From: DATKQY01 sp035532475
GTDB taxonomy: Bacteria; Actinomycetota; Acidimicrobiia; Acidimicrobiales; Bog-793
DNA: 64,000 nucleotides
Direction: 5' to 3'
NCBI GenBank assembly: GCA_035532475.1
Contig: DATKQY010000045.1
Span: 62,001 to 126,000 of the forward strand
This document shows positions 1 to 8,089 of the stretch, in pieces (the first letter of the stretch is position 1; every line of letters starts with the position of its first letter). The notes beneath the pieces were generated by a model that made no database searches, was not told the DNA's origin, and was given only the letters and a program-made list of their open reading frames with translations. Both the position numbers and the translations under genes were made by a program.

Positions 1-1
1 C

Positions 2-274
2 GACGCCCCCTCGCCGCCACCCGGCCGGCGCACCGGTCTCTACCACTTCGGGCTGAAGGTCGGCGACACCGACGACGAGCTACGCGACGCCCTGCGGCGT
101 GTCGAGGAGGCCGGGGTGCGCCTCGTCGGCGCATCGGACCACACGGTCACGCACAGCCTGTACATCCTCGATCCCGACGGCAACGAGATCGAGCTGTACA
201 TCGACGTCGCCGGCGTCGACTGGGCGGGCGACCCGTCGAAGCTCGCCACCCCCGTGAAGCCGCTGCGCCTTTGA
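2..274 (+). CDS. VOC/glyoxalase-family protein, C-terminal part
   Basis: The reading frame is open from the left edge of the window, so the N-terminus is missing. The visible ~90 residues contain GLYHFGLKV, then a beta-alpha unit, then SLYILDPDGNEIELYID. This is the usual second half of a vicinal oxygen chelate module, in which the glutamate of DPDGNEIELY is a metal ligand. Family members include glyoxalase I, extradiol dioxygenases and fosfomycin-resistance-type enzymes. The visible part does not say which reaction applies. The gene ends 55 bp before the convergent Rrf2 gene. Confidence 0.85.
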   Translation, partial: DAPSPPPGRRTGLYHFGLKVGDTDDELRDALRRVEEAGVRLVGASDHTVTHSLYILDPDGNEIELYIDVAGVDWAGDPSKLATPVKPLRL

Positions 275-328
275 GGCTCCCGCTGCGCCAGCCCGCTCGC
301 GCCGCCACGCCCGCGGCGCTGCGGCTGG

Positions 329-784
329 TCAGCGCGAGACCCAGGAGTCGGGGTCGGAGGCGAGGCGGCGGACGTTGGCAGGCAGCTTGCCGCTCGCGAC
401 GTCGGCCAGGGTGGTGTGCTCGAGCACGGCGCGCAGGCTGGCGCGCACCGCGATCCAGACCTCTTGGAGGTGGAGCGCCGCGCCCTCGTAGGCGGTCACC
501 TCGGGCCGGTTCCCCCGCACCTCGGCGAGCGGCCCGTCGATTGCCCGGATGACGTCCGCGACGGAGATCGCCGACGCGGGCCGAGCGAGCCGGTAGCCGC
601 CCTCGGCCCCGCGCTGGCTCGTCACGACGCCGGCACGGCGGAGCTCCGCGAGGATGCCTTCGAGGAACTTGGCCGGCAGTCCCTGGGACTGGGCGAGCGT
701 GGCACCGGCGATCGGGCCGCCGCCCGCGGCGGCCAGCGCCACGAGGGCGCGGACGGCGTAGTCGACCTTGGCCGAGATGTGCAC
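329..784 (-). CDS. Rrf2-family transcriptional regulator
   Basis: 151 residues, the normal size for Rrf2 regulators. The start MHISAKVDYAVRALVALA and the winged-helix region with GLPAKFLEGILAELRRAG and QRGAEGGYRLARPA are typical. IscR, NsrR and RirA carry three cysteines after the HTH that bind an Fe-S cluster. This protein has no cysteine at all, so a cluster-based sensor is excluded and a CymR-like or ligand/protein-contact mode is more likely. A good promoter lies immediately upstream (-35 TTGACT, -10 CAGAAT) and puts the predicted transcript start on the ATG, so the mRNA is probably leaderless. Its target genes cannot be read from the sequence. The gene stands alone between a VOC gene and guaB. 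Confidence 0.9.
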   Translation of the reverse strand: MHISAKVDYAVRALVALAAAGGGPIAGATLAQSQGLPAKFLEGILAELRRAGVVTSQRGAEGGYRLARPASAISVADVIRAIDGPLAEVRGNRPEVTAYEGAALHLQEVWIAVRASLRAVLEHTTLADVASGKLPANVRRLASDPDSWVSR

Positions 785-790
785 CGCTGG

Positions 791-818
791 ATTCTGCCCG
801 CTGACGGCGCAAAGTCAA
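791..818 (-). promoter_or_regulatory. Promoter of the Rrf2 gene (TTGACT-N16-CAGAAT)
   Basis: On the minus strand TTGACT (818 to 813) and CAGAAT (796 to 791) are 16 bp apart. The expected start of transcription is at about 784, which is the A of the ATG. No Shine-Dalgarno sequence could fit, which supports a leaderless transcript. Rrf2 regulators often control their own promoter, but no clear palindrome is visible here. Confidence 0.5.
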
Positions 819-881
819 GTTCAGCGGGCCGAAGGCTCCTGCACGGCGCCGTCTGTCCCGGCGCGGCGGGACGCACCCCGC

Positions 882-2372
882 CTACAGGTCGTTCACCCAG
901 TAGTTCGGCGCCTCGACGACGCCGGTGAGGTCGTGGGGGTGGCTCTCTCGGATGGCGCTCGGCGTCACCCGGATGAACTTGGCGCGCTCGTGCAACTGTG
1001 CGACGGTGCGGGTCCCGCAGTAGCCCATCGCCTGGCGCAGCCCGCCGACGAGCTGGTGCACGACCTCGTTCAGCGGGCCGCGGTAGGCGACGTTGCCCTC
1101 GACGCCTTCGGGGACGACCTTCTCAGGCTCGATGACGCTCTCTTGGGAGTAGCGGTCCTTCGAGTACGAACGGGCCGACATCGCCCCGAGGCTGCCCATG
1201 CCCCGGTAGCGCTTCATGGGCCGGTTGCCGACGATCGCGATCTCGCCCGGGCTCTCCTCGACGCCGGCGAGCAGGCTGCCGAGCATCACGGCGCTCGCCC
1301 CGGCGCCGATCGCCTTCGCGATGTCGCCGGAGAAGCGCACCCCGCCGTCGGCGAGGATGCCGACGCCGTGGCGTCGCGCCTCGGCGGTGCACTCGCGGAT
1401 CGCGCTCCACTGCGGCACGCCGATGCCGGTCACGACGCGCGTGGTGCAGATCGCGCCGGGTCCGATGCCGACCTTGACCACGTCGGCGCCCGCCTCGGCG
1501 AGCGCCCGGGTGCCCTCGCCGGTCGCGACGTTCCCGCCGATGATGACGCCGGTGCGCCAGTTCTCCCGTAGCTCGGCCACGGTGTCCATCACCCGCCGGG
1601 AGTGGCCGTGGGCCGTGTCGACGCAGATCACGTCGACCTCGGCGTCGATGAGCGCCTTCGCCCGGGCCAGCCCGTCAGCGCCGACCCCGACGGCAGCTCC
1701 GACGCGCAGGCGGCCGTCGGCGTCCTTGGCGGCGAGCGGGAACGCCTCCTGCTTGGAGATGTCCTTCACCGTGATCAGTCCGCGCAGCCGGCCCCTGTCG
1801 TCGACGATCGGGAGCTTCTCGACCTTCGCTCCCTGCAGGATGCGCCTCGCGCGGGCGAGATCGGTCCCGACGGGAGCGGTGATGAGGCCCTCGGCCGTCA
1901 TCACGTCGCGTACCGGCACGCCCACGTCCTCGTGGAAGCGGAGGTCCCGGTTCGTGATGATGCCGACGAGGCGGTCGTCGGCGTCGACGACGGGGATGCC
2001 CGAGATGTGGAAGTGGCGCATCAGCTCGAGCGCCTCGGCGACGGGGCGGTCCGGGAGGATCTTCACCGGATTCAGCACCATCCCGGCCTCGGAGCGCTTG
2101 ACCCGGTCGACGTCCTCGGCCTGGCGCTCGAGGGGCATGTTGCGGTGGATGATCCCGAGGCCGCCGAGCCTGGCGAGCGCCACCGCCAGGCGTGCCTCGG
2201 TCACGGTGTCCATGGCCGCCGAGACGACGGGGATGTTCAGCTCGAGCCGGTCGCACAGCCGCGTCGTCGTGTCGATCTCGTGCGGGAGCACGTCGGACTC
2301 TTGGGGCACGAGCATCACGTCGTCGAACGTCAGGGCGAGGTCCCCGAAGCCTCCGGGCTGCGTCATCTCCAT
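882..2372 (-). CDS. guaB: IMP dehydrogenase
   Basis: 496 residues, full length for the family. It oxidises IMP to XMP with NAD+, the committed step of GMP synthesis in the cytosol. The N-terminal barrel strand has LTFDDVMLVPQ. Two CBS domains occupy about residues 100-215 (MVLNPVKILPD; then VRDVMTAEGLITAPVGTD). The second half of the barrel carries the catalytic loop GPGAICTTRVVTGIGVPQ with the nucleophile Cys309. The IMP phosphate-binding glycine-rich segments (ADGGVRFSGDIAKAIGAGA) and the flap region with YRGMGSLGAM follow. The ATG at 2372 sits behind a weak GAGG about 10 bases upstream. The gene is monocistronic here. Confidence 0.97.
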   Translation of the reverse strand: MEMTQPGGFGDLALTFDDVMLVPQESDVLPHEIDTTTRLCDRLELNIPVVSAAMDTVTEARLAVALARLGGLGIIHRNMPLERQAEDVDRVKRSEAGMVLNPVKILPDRPVAEALELMRHFHISGIPVVDADDRLVGIITNRDLRFHEDVGVPVRDVMTAEGLITAPVGTDLARARRILQGAKVEKLPIVDDRGRLRGLITVKDISKQEAFPLAAKDADGRLRVGAAVGVGADGLARAKALIDAEVDVICVDTAHGHSRRVMDTVAELRENWRTGVIIGGNVATGEGTRALAEAGADVVKVGIGPGAICTTRVVTGIGVPQWSAIRECTAEARRHGVGILADGGVRFSGDIAKAIGAGASAVMLGSLLAGVEESPGEIAIVGNRPMKRYRGMGSLGAMSARSYSKDRYSQESVIEPEKVVPEGVEGNVAYRGPLNEVVHQLVGGLRQAMGYCGTRTVAQLHERAKFIRVTPSAIRESHPHDLTGVVEAPNYWVNDL

Positions 2373-2511
2373 AAGCCGTCACCTCGCCGTCGTCCCGGGG
2401 GGCGTTCTTGCCCTAGCTATGAACAGTACCGGCCACGGCGGCGCAACAGGCGGCTCGCCCGCTGCTGCGCCGCCGTGTCGAGGGACGACCGGCGCGCTCC
2501 GCGCCCGGGTC

Positions 2512-3060
2512 TCAGCGCAGGCCGAGCATGGCGGAGCAGGCCGGCCACGCGCTCCAGCCGACGCGCTGCTGGAGCGTGCGCGCCGCGCTGTCCTGCACCG
2601 CCGGCGGGGCGGCGTTCGGCGTGCCGGAGAAGCCGATCCCCCACCAGGTCGTCAGGGCGAACTGGTAGGCGCCGTAGTAGCCGTTGCCCGTGTCGGTGCC
2701 GTAGTTGTCGCCGGACTCGCAGCGGCGCAGCGCGAGCCACACGCCCTGCATCGGCAGGTAGGCGCTGCGGATGGCGCCGCGCGTGCCCGTGCGGTGCACG
2801 GCGCTCGCGATCCCGCGGCCGGCCAGCCTGACCAGGCCGACCGCGCGGGCGAGCGGCGCGATCGGACCGAGCGGGACGGTCCGAGTGGCGGTGACCCGGT
2901 CGAGGAGCACGGCGCGTCCGTCGCGCCGGGCCCGGCGCGGGGCGGTCTTGTGGGGAACGTGTCGGGTCGAAGCGGCGGCGACGGCGCCATGGCCGATCGT
3001 GCCTGAAGCGGTCAGTGCGACAGTGGTGGTGCAGAGTGCGAGCAAAGGGTGCTTGCGCAT
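2512..3060 (-). CDS. Secreted Rpf-domain transglycosylase (resuscitation-promoting-factor type)
   Basis: 182 residues starting at MRKHPLLALC. A longer in-frame start is rejected because a perfect AAGGAGG lies 8 bases before this ATG. Residues 1 to about 28 form a signal peptide (basic start, hydrophobic stretch, AVAAAS). A basic linker follows. The last ~80 residues are an Rpf/transglycosylase-like domain: LRRCESGDNYGTDTGNGYYG with the catalytic glutamate in CESGDNY, then GAYQFALTTWW and a conserved C-terminal GWSAWPACSAMLGL with two cysteines that can pair with the first. Such enzymes cleave peptidoglycan outside the cell and promote regrowth from dormancy. A long, GC-rich leader precedes the gene. 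Confidence 0.9.
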   Translation of the reverse strand: MRKHPLLALCTTTVALTASGTIGHGAVAAASTRHVPHKTAPRRARRDGRAVLLDRVTATRTVPLGPIAPLARAVGLVRLAGRGIASAVHRTGTRGAIRSAYLPMQGVWLALRRCESGDNYGTDTGNGYYGAYQFALTTWWGIGFSGTPNAAPPAVQDSAARTLQQRVGWSAWPACSAMLGLR

Positions 3061-3576
3061 CTTGCGCCTCCTTGGATCTCGGGAAGCCCCTTGGGGTCCA
3101 GGTGGGTTTGGGATGCGGGCAGACCGTCCTTGGTGCATACGGCTCGCGGCTCGGTGCCGGGAGGGCGGGCCGAGCCTGGGCGCGCAGGGCGCCGCAACGA
3201 GGTGCGGACGGGGGTGGCCCTTGGCTGGTTCGGTAGCGGCTCCTTCTCGCCCCGGGGCACGGGCGCGGACCGGCACACGACAGGATCGGCGGGCGAGCGG
3301 TCGACGCCGGGTCCGAGACGCGCAACTCCGGTTGCCGACGCCTCGTCCGAGCATGCCCCTGTCCCGGTCGCTGCGACACGGGACGTTCGGGGGGTGACTG
3401 TCCGGGTACTTGGTTGCGGTACCTTAGCCCATCCGCGCGCCCCGATTGCGAATGACGGGCTATCTTCCCTGGTAGACGGCTTGTCACGGTGCCTGGTCTG
3501 TGGCAGTAGTCACGGAATCGTCATGAAGTGCCCGGTCGGGCAACTCGGCGGGGGCCACGGAACGGGGCCCGGTACG
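3061..3576 (-). promoter_or_regulatory. Long leader of the Rpf-type gene, possible c-di-AMP (ydaO-type) riboswitch; divergent promoter region
   Basis: This 516-bp stretch separates the Rpf gene from the divergent epimerase and carries no credible gene. On the minus strand a TAAGGT -10 box at 3426-3421 would give a transcript with a ~350-nt leader. About 170-190 nt before the start codon the RNA reads GGGGCGAGAA, then CCGAACC (3233-3227), AGCCAAGG and CCCCCGTCCGC. These resemble, imperfectly, the order of conserved blocks in ydaO/c-di-AMP aptamers, which are known to precede rpf and other cell-wall hydrolase genes in actinobacteria. I could not fold it, and the GGGGGAACC block of the consensus is not evident, so the assignment is tentative. 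Confidence 0.3.
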
Positions 3577-4647
3577 ATGCGGGCCGTGCCCCCGCCCACC
3601 GGCGAACAGTTCGTCCTCGTCGACGGCGATCAGCACGCCGTGGTGACCGAAGTCGGGGCGACGTTGCGTGCGTACGGGGTCGGGACGTCCCCGGTCTGCT
3701 GGGGATTCGACGAGGGCGAGATCGCCGGCGGTGGCCGGGGCCAGGTGCTCGCGCCGTGGCCGAACCGCCTGGAGGATGGCACCTACCGCTTCGGCGGGAT
3801 CGAGGGCAATGCGGCGCTCGACGAGCCGGCGCGGCGCAACGCCATCCACGGCCTCGTGCGCTGGCTCCCGTGGCGGCTCGAGGCGCGCGACGACGCCTCG
3901 GTGCGGCTGTCGTGGGTGCTCCACCCCCAGCCCGCGTACCCGTTCCGGATGCGGCTCGCGGTCGAGTACTCGCTCGGCCCGGAGGGCCTCGCGGTCTCGA
4001 CGACGGCCACCAACGAGGGAGGCGGCCCAGCCCCGTTCGGGCTCGGCTTCCACCCGTACCTCGCGCCCGGCGTGGCGGGTGTCGAAGGGACGTTCCTCGT
4101 GCTGCCGGCTCGGCGGCGGCTCCTCCTCGACGAGCGGGGCCTTCCGGCGGGTTCCGAGGCCGTCGCGGGGACCGCCTGGGCCGACCTCGTCAGCCTGCCC
4201 GCCGGCGGCGGGGGCGGGGCGGTCCTCGGCCGACGCTGCCTCGACGACTGCTTCGGCGACCTCGTGACGGACGACGACGGGCGCTGGCGTGTCCGGTTGC
4301 TCCCGGGCGAGCGGGCGGCGGGCGAGGTGGTGCTGTGGGCCGACGCAGCGTTCGGCTGGCTGATGTGCTTCACAGGCGACACGCTCCCGGGCGGGGACCG
4401 GCGGCGCGGCGTCGCCGTCGAGCCGATGACGTGTCCCCCGAACGCCCTGCGCAGCGGTGAGGGCCTGCTCTCGCTCGATCCCGGCCAGTCCTTCTCCGCC
4501 TCGTGGGGGATCGCGCCCGCGGGGCCCGAAGGTCGGCGGGCGGTGGGGGACCGCCAGGCCGGGGCGCGCCGGCGCAGCGCTAGGCGCCAGGGGCCTCCCC
4601 GCTTCGGGAGCCGAGGGTCGCCAGCGCGACCAGCGCCCCACCGATGA
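3577..4647 (+). CDS. Aldose 1-epimerase (galactose mutarotase family)
   Basis: 356 residues from the ATG at 3577; a GTG three codons later is an alternative start. The family interconverts alpha and beta anomers of sugars in the cytosol. Visible hallmarks are LAPWPNRLEDGTYRFGG (substrate-binding Asn-Arg), NAIHGLVRW (first active-site histidine), FGLGFHPYL (second histidine) and AVEPMTCPPNAL (the general-base glutamate). The recognisable fold ends near FSASWGIAP. The last ~45 residues are Arg/Pro-rich and overlap the convergent transporter gene by 68 bp, so that tail may be an artefact of a lost stop codon. No sugar operon is near. Confidence 0.88.
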   Translation: MRAVPPPTGEQFVLVDGDQHAVVTEVGATLRAYGVGTSPVCWGFDEGEIAGGGRGQVLAPWPNRLEDGTYRFGGIEGNAALDEPARRNAIHGLVRWLPWRLEARDDASVRLSWVLHPQPAYPFRMRLAVEYSLGPEGLAVSTTATNEGGGPAPFGLGFHPYLAPGVAGVEGTFLVLPARRRLLLDERGLPAGSEAVAGTAWADLVSLPAGGGGGAVLGRRCLDDCFGDLVTDDDGRWRVRLLPGERAAGEVVLWADAAFGWLMCFTGDTLPGGDRRRGVAVEPMTCPPNALRSGEGLLSLDPGQSFSASWGIAPAGPEGRRAVGDRQAGARRRSARRQGPPRFGSRGSPARPAPHR

Positions 4648-6136
4648 TCGCCAGGCCGGAGGCGAGCAGGGCGATGTGCAGCCCGGCGTGGAACGCGCCG
4701 TACGCGGCGTGGATCACCTTGTCCACGATCGCGCCGTAGCGCTTGGCCTCGGCGGACGCGTTGGCGGGGATGCCGCCGGTCTCGACGGCGCCGATGACGA
4801 TCGCCTGGAAGGCCGAGGGGATGCCGAGCGCGTGGAGCCGTGCCGAGAGATCGTTCGTCAGGTGGCCGTTCACGAGGGCCCCGAGGACGGCGACCCCGAA
4901 CACGGCGCCGAGCTCGCGGCTGGTGTTCGTCGCGGAGGCTGCCATGCCGGAGCGCTCGGCGGGCACGACGCCGAGCGCGACGGAGGTGACCGGCACGACG
5001 CTCGTGCCGAAGCCGACCCCCGCCATCGCGAGGGTGAGGATCAGCCAGTTCGACGGGCTGCCCGCGCCGAGCACCACGTCGGAGAGCAGGATGCCCGCCC
5101 CGGCGAACGCCGCGCCGGCGGCCATCGGGATGCGCGGGCCGATCTCGGCGACCCAGCGACCCGCGAGGAGCGACGCCACGATCATCGCGGCCGCCATCGG
5201 CAGGAACTCGAGCGCCACCCGGTAGCCGGAGTAGTTCACGACCACCTGCAGGTAGAGCGCGGTGAAGAAGAAGATCGAGAAGATCCCGAAGAACAAGGTG
5301 AACGCCACGATCAGCGCGCCGGAGAACTGCGGCCTGCGCAGGTACCGCAGGTCGAGCATGGGTGAGCGGGCGAGCAGCTCGGCGACGACGAACCCGAAGG
5401 CGGCGGCCACGCCGACGGCGAAGAGCGCGATCACCTCGCCGGCTCGGTAGCCGGAGGTCTCGCCGACGATGACGGCGAAGGTGAGGGAGGCGATGGCGAG
5501 CGTGCCGAGGAGGAACCCGGCGACGTCGAGCCGGGCGCTCGTGGGGTCCGAGCTCTCCGGCAGCGTCACCTTCGCCGCGGCCATGAGCAGCACGCCGGCG
5601 GCGAGGTTGAACCAGAAGACCGAGCGCCAGGTGCCGAGGCCGACGAGGGCGCCGCCGACCACGGGGCCGGCGGCGAGCGCCAGTCCCGACACGGCCGCCC
5701 ATGCACCGAGCGCCTTCGCCCTGCTGCTTTGCTCCGGATAGAGGTGTCGGAGGATCGACAGCGTCCCCGGCTCCGATGCCGCCGCGCCGAGACCCATGAC
5801 GGCGCGGCCGGCGATCAGCATGCTCGGGCTCGTGGCGAGCGCGCCGACGAGCGAGCCGGCACAGAACACGGCAAGACCGGCCAGCAGCAAGCGCTTGCGC
5901 CCGAAGCGGTCCGAGAGCGAGCCGGCCATGAGCATGAGGCTCGCGAAGACGAGCGCGTACGCGTTCACGATCCACTGGAGCTGCGAGACGCCGGCGTGCA
6001 GGGTCACCTGGACGTCGGCCAGCGCAACGCTGACGATGGTCGTGTCGAGGAAGGTGAGGAAGAGCACCGCGCACAGCGTCGTGAGGGCGCGGCGCTGGCC
6101 ACGCCCCGCCTCGGCGGTCCGCCGGGGGGACGTCAC
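4580..6136 (-). CDS. MFS drug exporter, DHA2 (14-TM) type
   Basis: 518 residues from a GTG start, the usual length for 14-helix DHA2 proton/drug antiporters in the inner membrane. The first helix has FLTFLDTTIVSVAL, the family signature around an intramembrane aspartate. Motif A (GSLSDRFGRKRLL) follows helix 2, and the antiporter motif C (ALAAGPVVGGAL) lies in helix 5. Substrates are typically dyes, antibiotics or biocides, but the sequence does not define them. No TetR or MarR regulator adjoins it. No Shine-Dalgarno is seen before the GTG. It converges with the epimerase gene, with a 68-bp overlap at the stops. Confidence 0.92.
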   Translation of the reverse strand: MTSPRRTAEAGRGQRRALTTLCAVLFLTFLDTTIVSVALADVQVTLHAGVSQLQWIVNAYALVFASLMLMAGSLSDRFGRKRLLLAGLAVFCAGSLVGALATSPSMLIAGRAVMGLGAAASEPGTLSILRHLYPEQSSRAKALGAWAAVSGLALAAGPVVGGALVGLGTWRSVFWFNLAAGVLLMAAAKVTLPESSDPTSARLDVAGFLLGTLAIASLTFAVIVGETSGYRAGEVIALFAVGVAAAFGFVVAELLARSPMLDLRYLRRPQFSGALIVAFTLFFGIFSIFFFTALYLQVVVNYSGYRVALEFLPMAAAMIVASLLAGRWVAEIGPRIPMAAGAAFAGAGILLSDVVLGAGSPSNWLILTLAMAGVGFGTSVVPVTSVALGVVPAERSGMAASATNTSRELGAVFGVAVLGALVNGHLTNDLSARLHALGIPSAFQAIVIGAVETGGIPANASAEAKRYGAIVDKVIHAAYGAFHAGLHIALLASGLAIIGGALVALATLGSRSGEAPGA

Positions 6137-6661
6137 GTCGATCGGCGTCGAGGCGATGGGGACCTCCCTACGCGCCGGCGTCGTCAGGCGTTCGGGATCC
6201 GTCGGTCCGCCACGCGCCCGAGCGGCCCCGCGCCGGGGAAGCCCGCCGGCAGACGATCGTCGCGGGCCGCCCGCTGTTCCACCGGCGGAGGGCGGCGTCG
6301 TCCCGGCGGGCCGGGCAGGCGAGGACGGCCTCCGGGCTGATCTGTATCGGAGGGATCGCCGGCGAATCGCGGCGGGCGGCGAGCGTCATCGGGGGCTCGG
6401 GTGCGTGCGGACCGACGTACCGGCGCGTGATCGCCGGATCTTCGACATACGCACCACCTCCAGAACGACTCGCCGGACGCGCACACCGTGGGGCGCACGG
6501 ACGCGCCTCGGACAGACACTAGGGCCCGCTCTCGGGTCGGAGCGTCTGCGGCGCCGTCCCGTCGGCTCCGGCGGGACGGCGCCGCCCGAGCGGGCGGGCC
6601 GTCGGGGCCCCTCGTCGCCGGGCCCGTGTCGTTCGGCTCGCTGTCGGCGAGCCGAGGGTGC
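6137..6661. other. 525-bp intergenic stretch without a recognisable gene
   Basis: The stretch separates two minus-strand genes, the L,D-transpeptidase stop at 6662 and the exporter start at 6136. The open frames through it have no domain signature, no Shine-Dalgarno and a composition typical of random high-GC DNA. It must contain the exporter promoter, but I see no convincing -35/-10 pair. Confidence 0.6.
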
Positions 6662-8089
6662 TCAGCCGGTCGGCGCCGAGACCGGCGTGGTCGTGGCGGT
6701 CGTCGCGGACGTGGCCGGCGTCGGTCGTCGGGGCGGCACGGAGCGCACCGGGGCGGTCGTCGTGGCCGTCGTAGCGGTGGTCGTCGTGGTGGTGGTCGTC
6801 GTGGTGGTCGCCGGCCCGGTCGGCGTCGTCGGGGGCGCGGTACCACCGGCGAGCTCGCTCGCGAGGTCCCCCGTCGTGACCGTGACGAGCGTGCCGATCG
6901 GGTCGTAGGGGTACACGATCTTGGCGTTGGCCTCGGGGAGCTCGACGCAGCCGTCGCTTTGCGGGAACCCGTACTGTGCACGATAGAAGCCGTGGACGGC
7001 GTCCCCGCCGTTGAAGTAGGAGACCCACGGGATGCCGGGGTCGCTGTAGTGCGATCCGTCCGGGTTCGTGCCGCTCATCGTCGTCGTGAGGTAGCGAAGG
7101 TAGACCGGCCACGTCCCGAGCTGCGTCGGCGCGGCCGCCACGCCGGTGTTCGCGAGGGACTGGTAGACCACGCGCCCGTCACTCCAGACGTAGAGGGTCT
7201 CCGGTGCCGTCTCAGTGGTGATGATGTAGCTGTAGGGCCGGGTGGTGGCGTCGTGCGCCGCCACCGCTTGCAGGAGGGAGCGCCAGACCGCCGTGCCGGC
7301 GATGCCGTCGCTCGCGAGACCGTGGTCGAACTCGAACGACATCACGGCGCCCTCGGTGATCGTGTTCCACACGCCCGGTTGCCAAAGCGTCGCCAGCTGG
7401 CTCGGCACGTGCGCGAACCGCCAGGCGAAGCGTCCGGGCCGTGCTGCGAGCGGGATGGCGCTCGGGGTCGCCGGCGCGGCGGCGAGGCTCGACCCTGGCC
7501 CGATGAAGCGGACCGGCAGGTAGCCGAGCTCGGCGAGGAGCTGCTGGAGGCGGAGCGTCGAGGCCTTCGCGACCGTGAAGCTCCATGCGACCGTGGAAGC
7601 GAAGTGGCCGCCCGAGCTCCCCCGCACCCCCGCGGCGCCGCCGGGCACGGTGACGGTCTCGGTCGTCCCGGGCGCGATCTCGCCGGCCGGCCGGAAGACG
7701 ATCGTCGTGCCGCGCGGGCGCGACCAGCTGCCCGCGACGGCGGGGCGCAGGCTCGGCAGCGGCGAGCTGGCCGCGAGGGGCTGGGAGAACCGGACCCGAA
7801 TCGTCGGGCGGTAGCCGACGTTCGCGGCTCGGGGCGCCGGCGCGATCGCCACCAGCCGCAGCTGCCCGACGGCCCGGCGGGCACGGGCTCGGGTCTTCGT
7901 GGCGCGTGCGGCGAGGGTGGCCCCCGCGCGGGGCTGTCCACCACCGCTGGTCGCCGCGGCGCGGTGCACGGCGGCGAAGGTGGCCACGCCCCCGCCGGCG
8001 ATGACGACGGCGAGGCCCGCGCCGACCCAGAGCCCCCGCCGCCGACGGGGGCGCGCACTGTGCCGACGCTTGGATCGCTCAGCAGACAC
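6662..8089 (-). CDS. Membrane-anchored L,D-transpeptidase (YkuD domain) with Thr-rich tail
   Basis: 475 residues from the GTG at 8089, which overlaps the glnD stop by 11 bp. A basic N-terminus is followed by one membrane segment (about residues 18-40), then an Ig-like Big_5-type domain (GYRPTIRVRFSQPL ... IAPGTTETVTVPGG). Next comes a region that may bind peptidoglycan (LRLQQLLAELGYLP) and a YkuD catalytic domain with HGFYRAQYGFPQSDGCVELP; the nucleophile is the cysteine of SDGCV near residue 380. The enzyme forms 3-3 peptide cross-links in peptidoglycan outside the membrane. The last ~70 residues are a low-complexity Thr/Pro tail including a run of 11 threonines, encoded by imprecise GTC/GTG (minus-strand ACC/ACG-type) triplet repeats at about 6720-6830; such a tail could span or be glycosylated in the wall. 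Confidence 0.9.
   Translation of the reverse strand: MSAERSKRRHSARPRRRRGLWVGAGLAVVIAGGGVATFAAVHRAAATSGGGQPRAGATLAARATKTRARARRAVGQLRLVAIAPAPRAANVGYRPTIRVRFSQPLAASSPLPSLRPAVAGSWSRPRGTTIVFRPAGEIAPGTTETVTVPGGAAGVRGSSGGHFASTVAWSFTVAKASTLRLQQLLAELGYLPVRFIGPGSSLAAAPATPSAIPLAARPGRFAWRFAHVPSQLATLWQPGVWNTITEGAVMSFEFDHGLASDGIAGTAVWRSLLQAVAAHDATTRPYSYIITTETAPETLYVWSDGRVVYQSLANTGVAAAPTQLGTWPVYLRYLTTTMSGTNPDGSHYSDPGIPWVSYFNGGDAVHGFYRAQYGFPQSDGCVELPEANAKIVYPYDPIGTLVTVTTGDLASELAGGTAPPTTPTGPATTTTTTTTTTTATTATTTAPVRSVPPRRPTPATSATTATTTPVSAPTG

Noticed and set aside
1216..3006. A 596-codon plus-strand frame opposite guaB
   Set aside because: It is the antisense of guaB and of the Rpf gene; Ser/Arg/Pro-rich with no domain, an expected shadow in high-GC DNA.
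6720..6830. Triplet-repeat tract considered as a CRISPR or satellite repeat
   Set aside because: It is imperfect triplets encoding the Thr-rich tail of the L,D-transpeptidase; there are no spacers.
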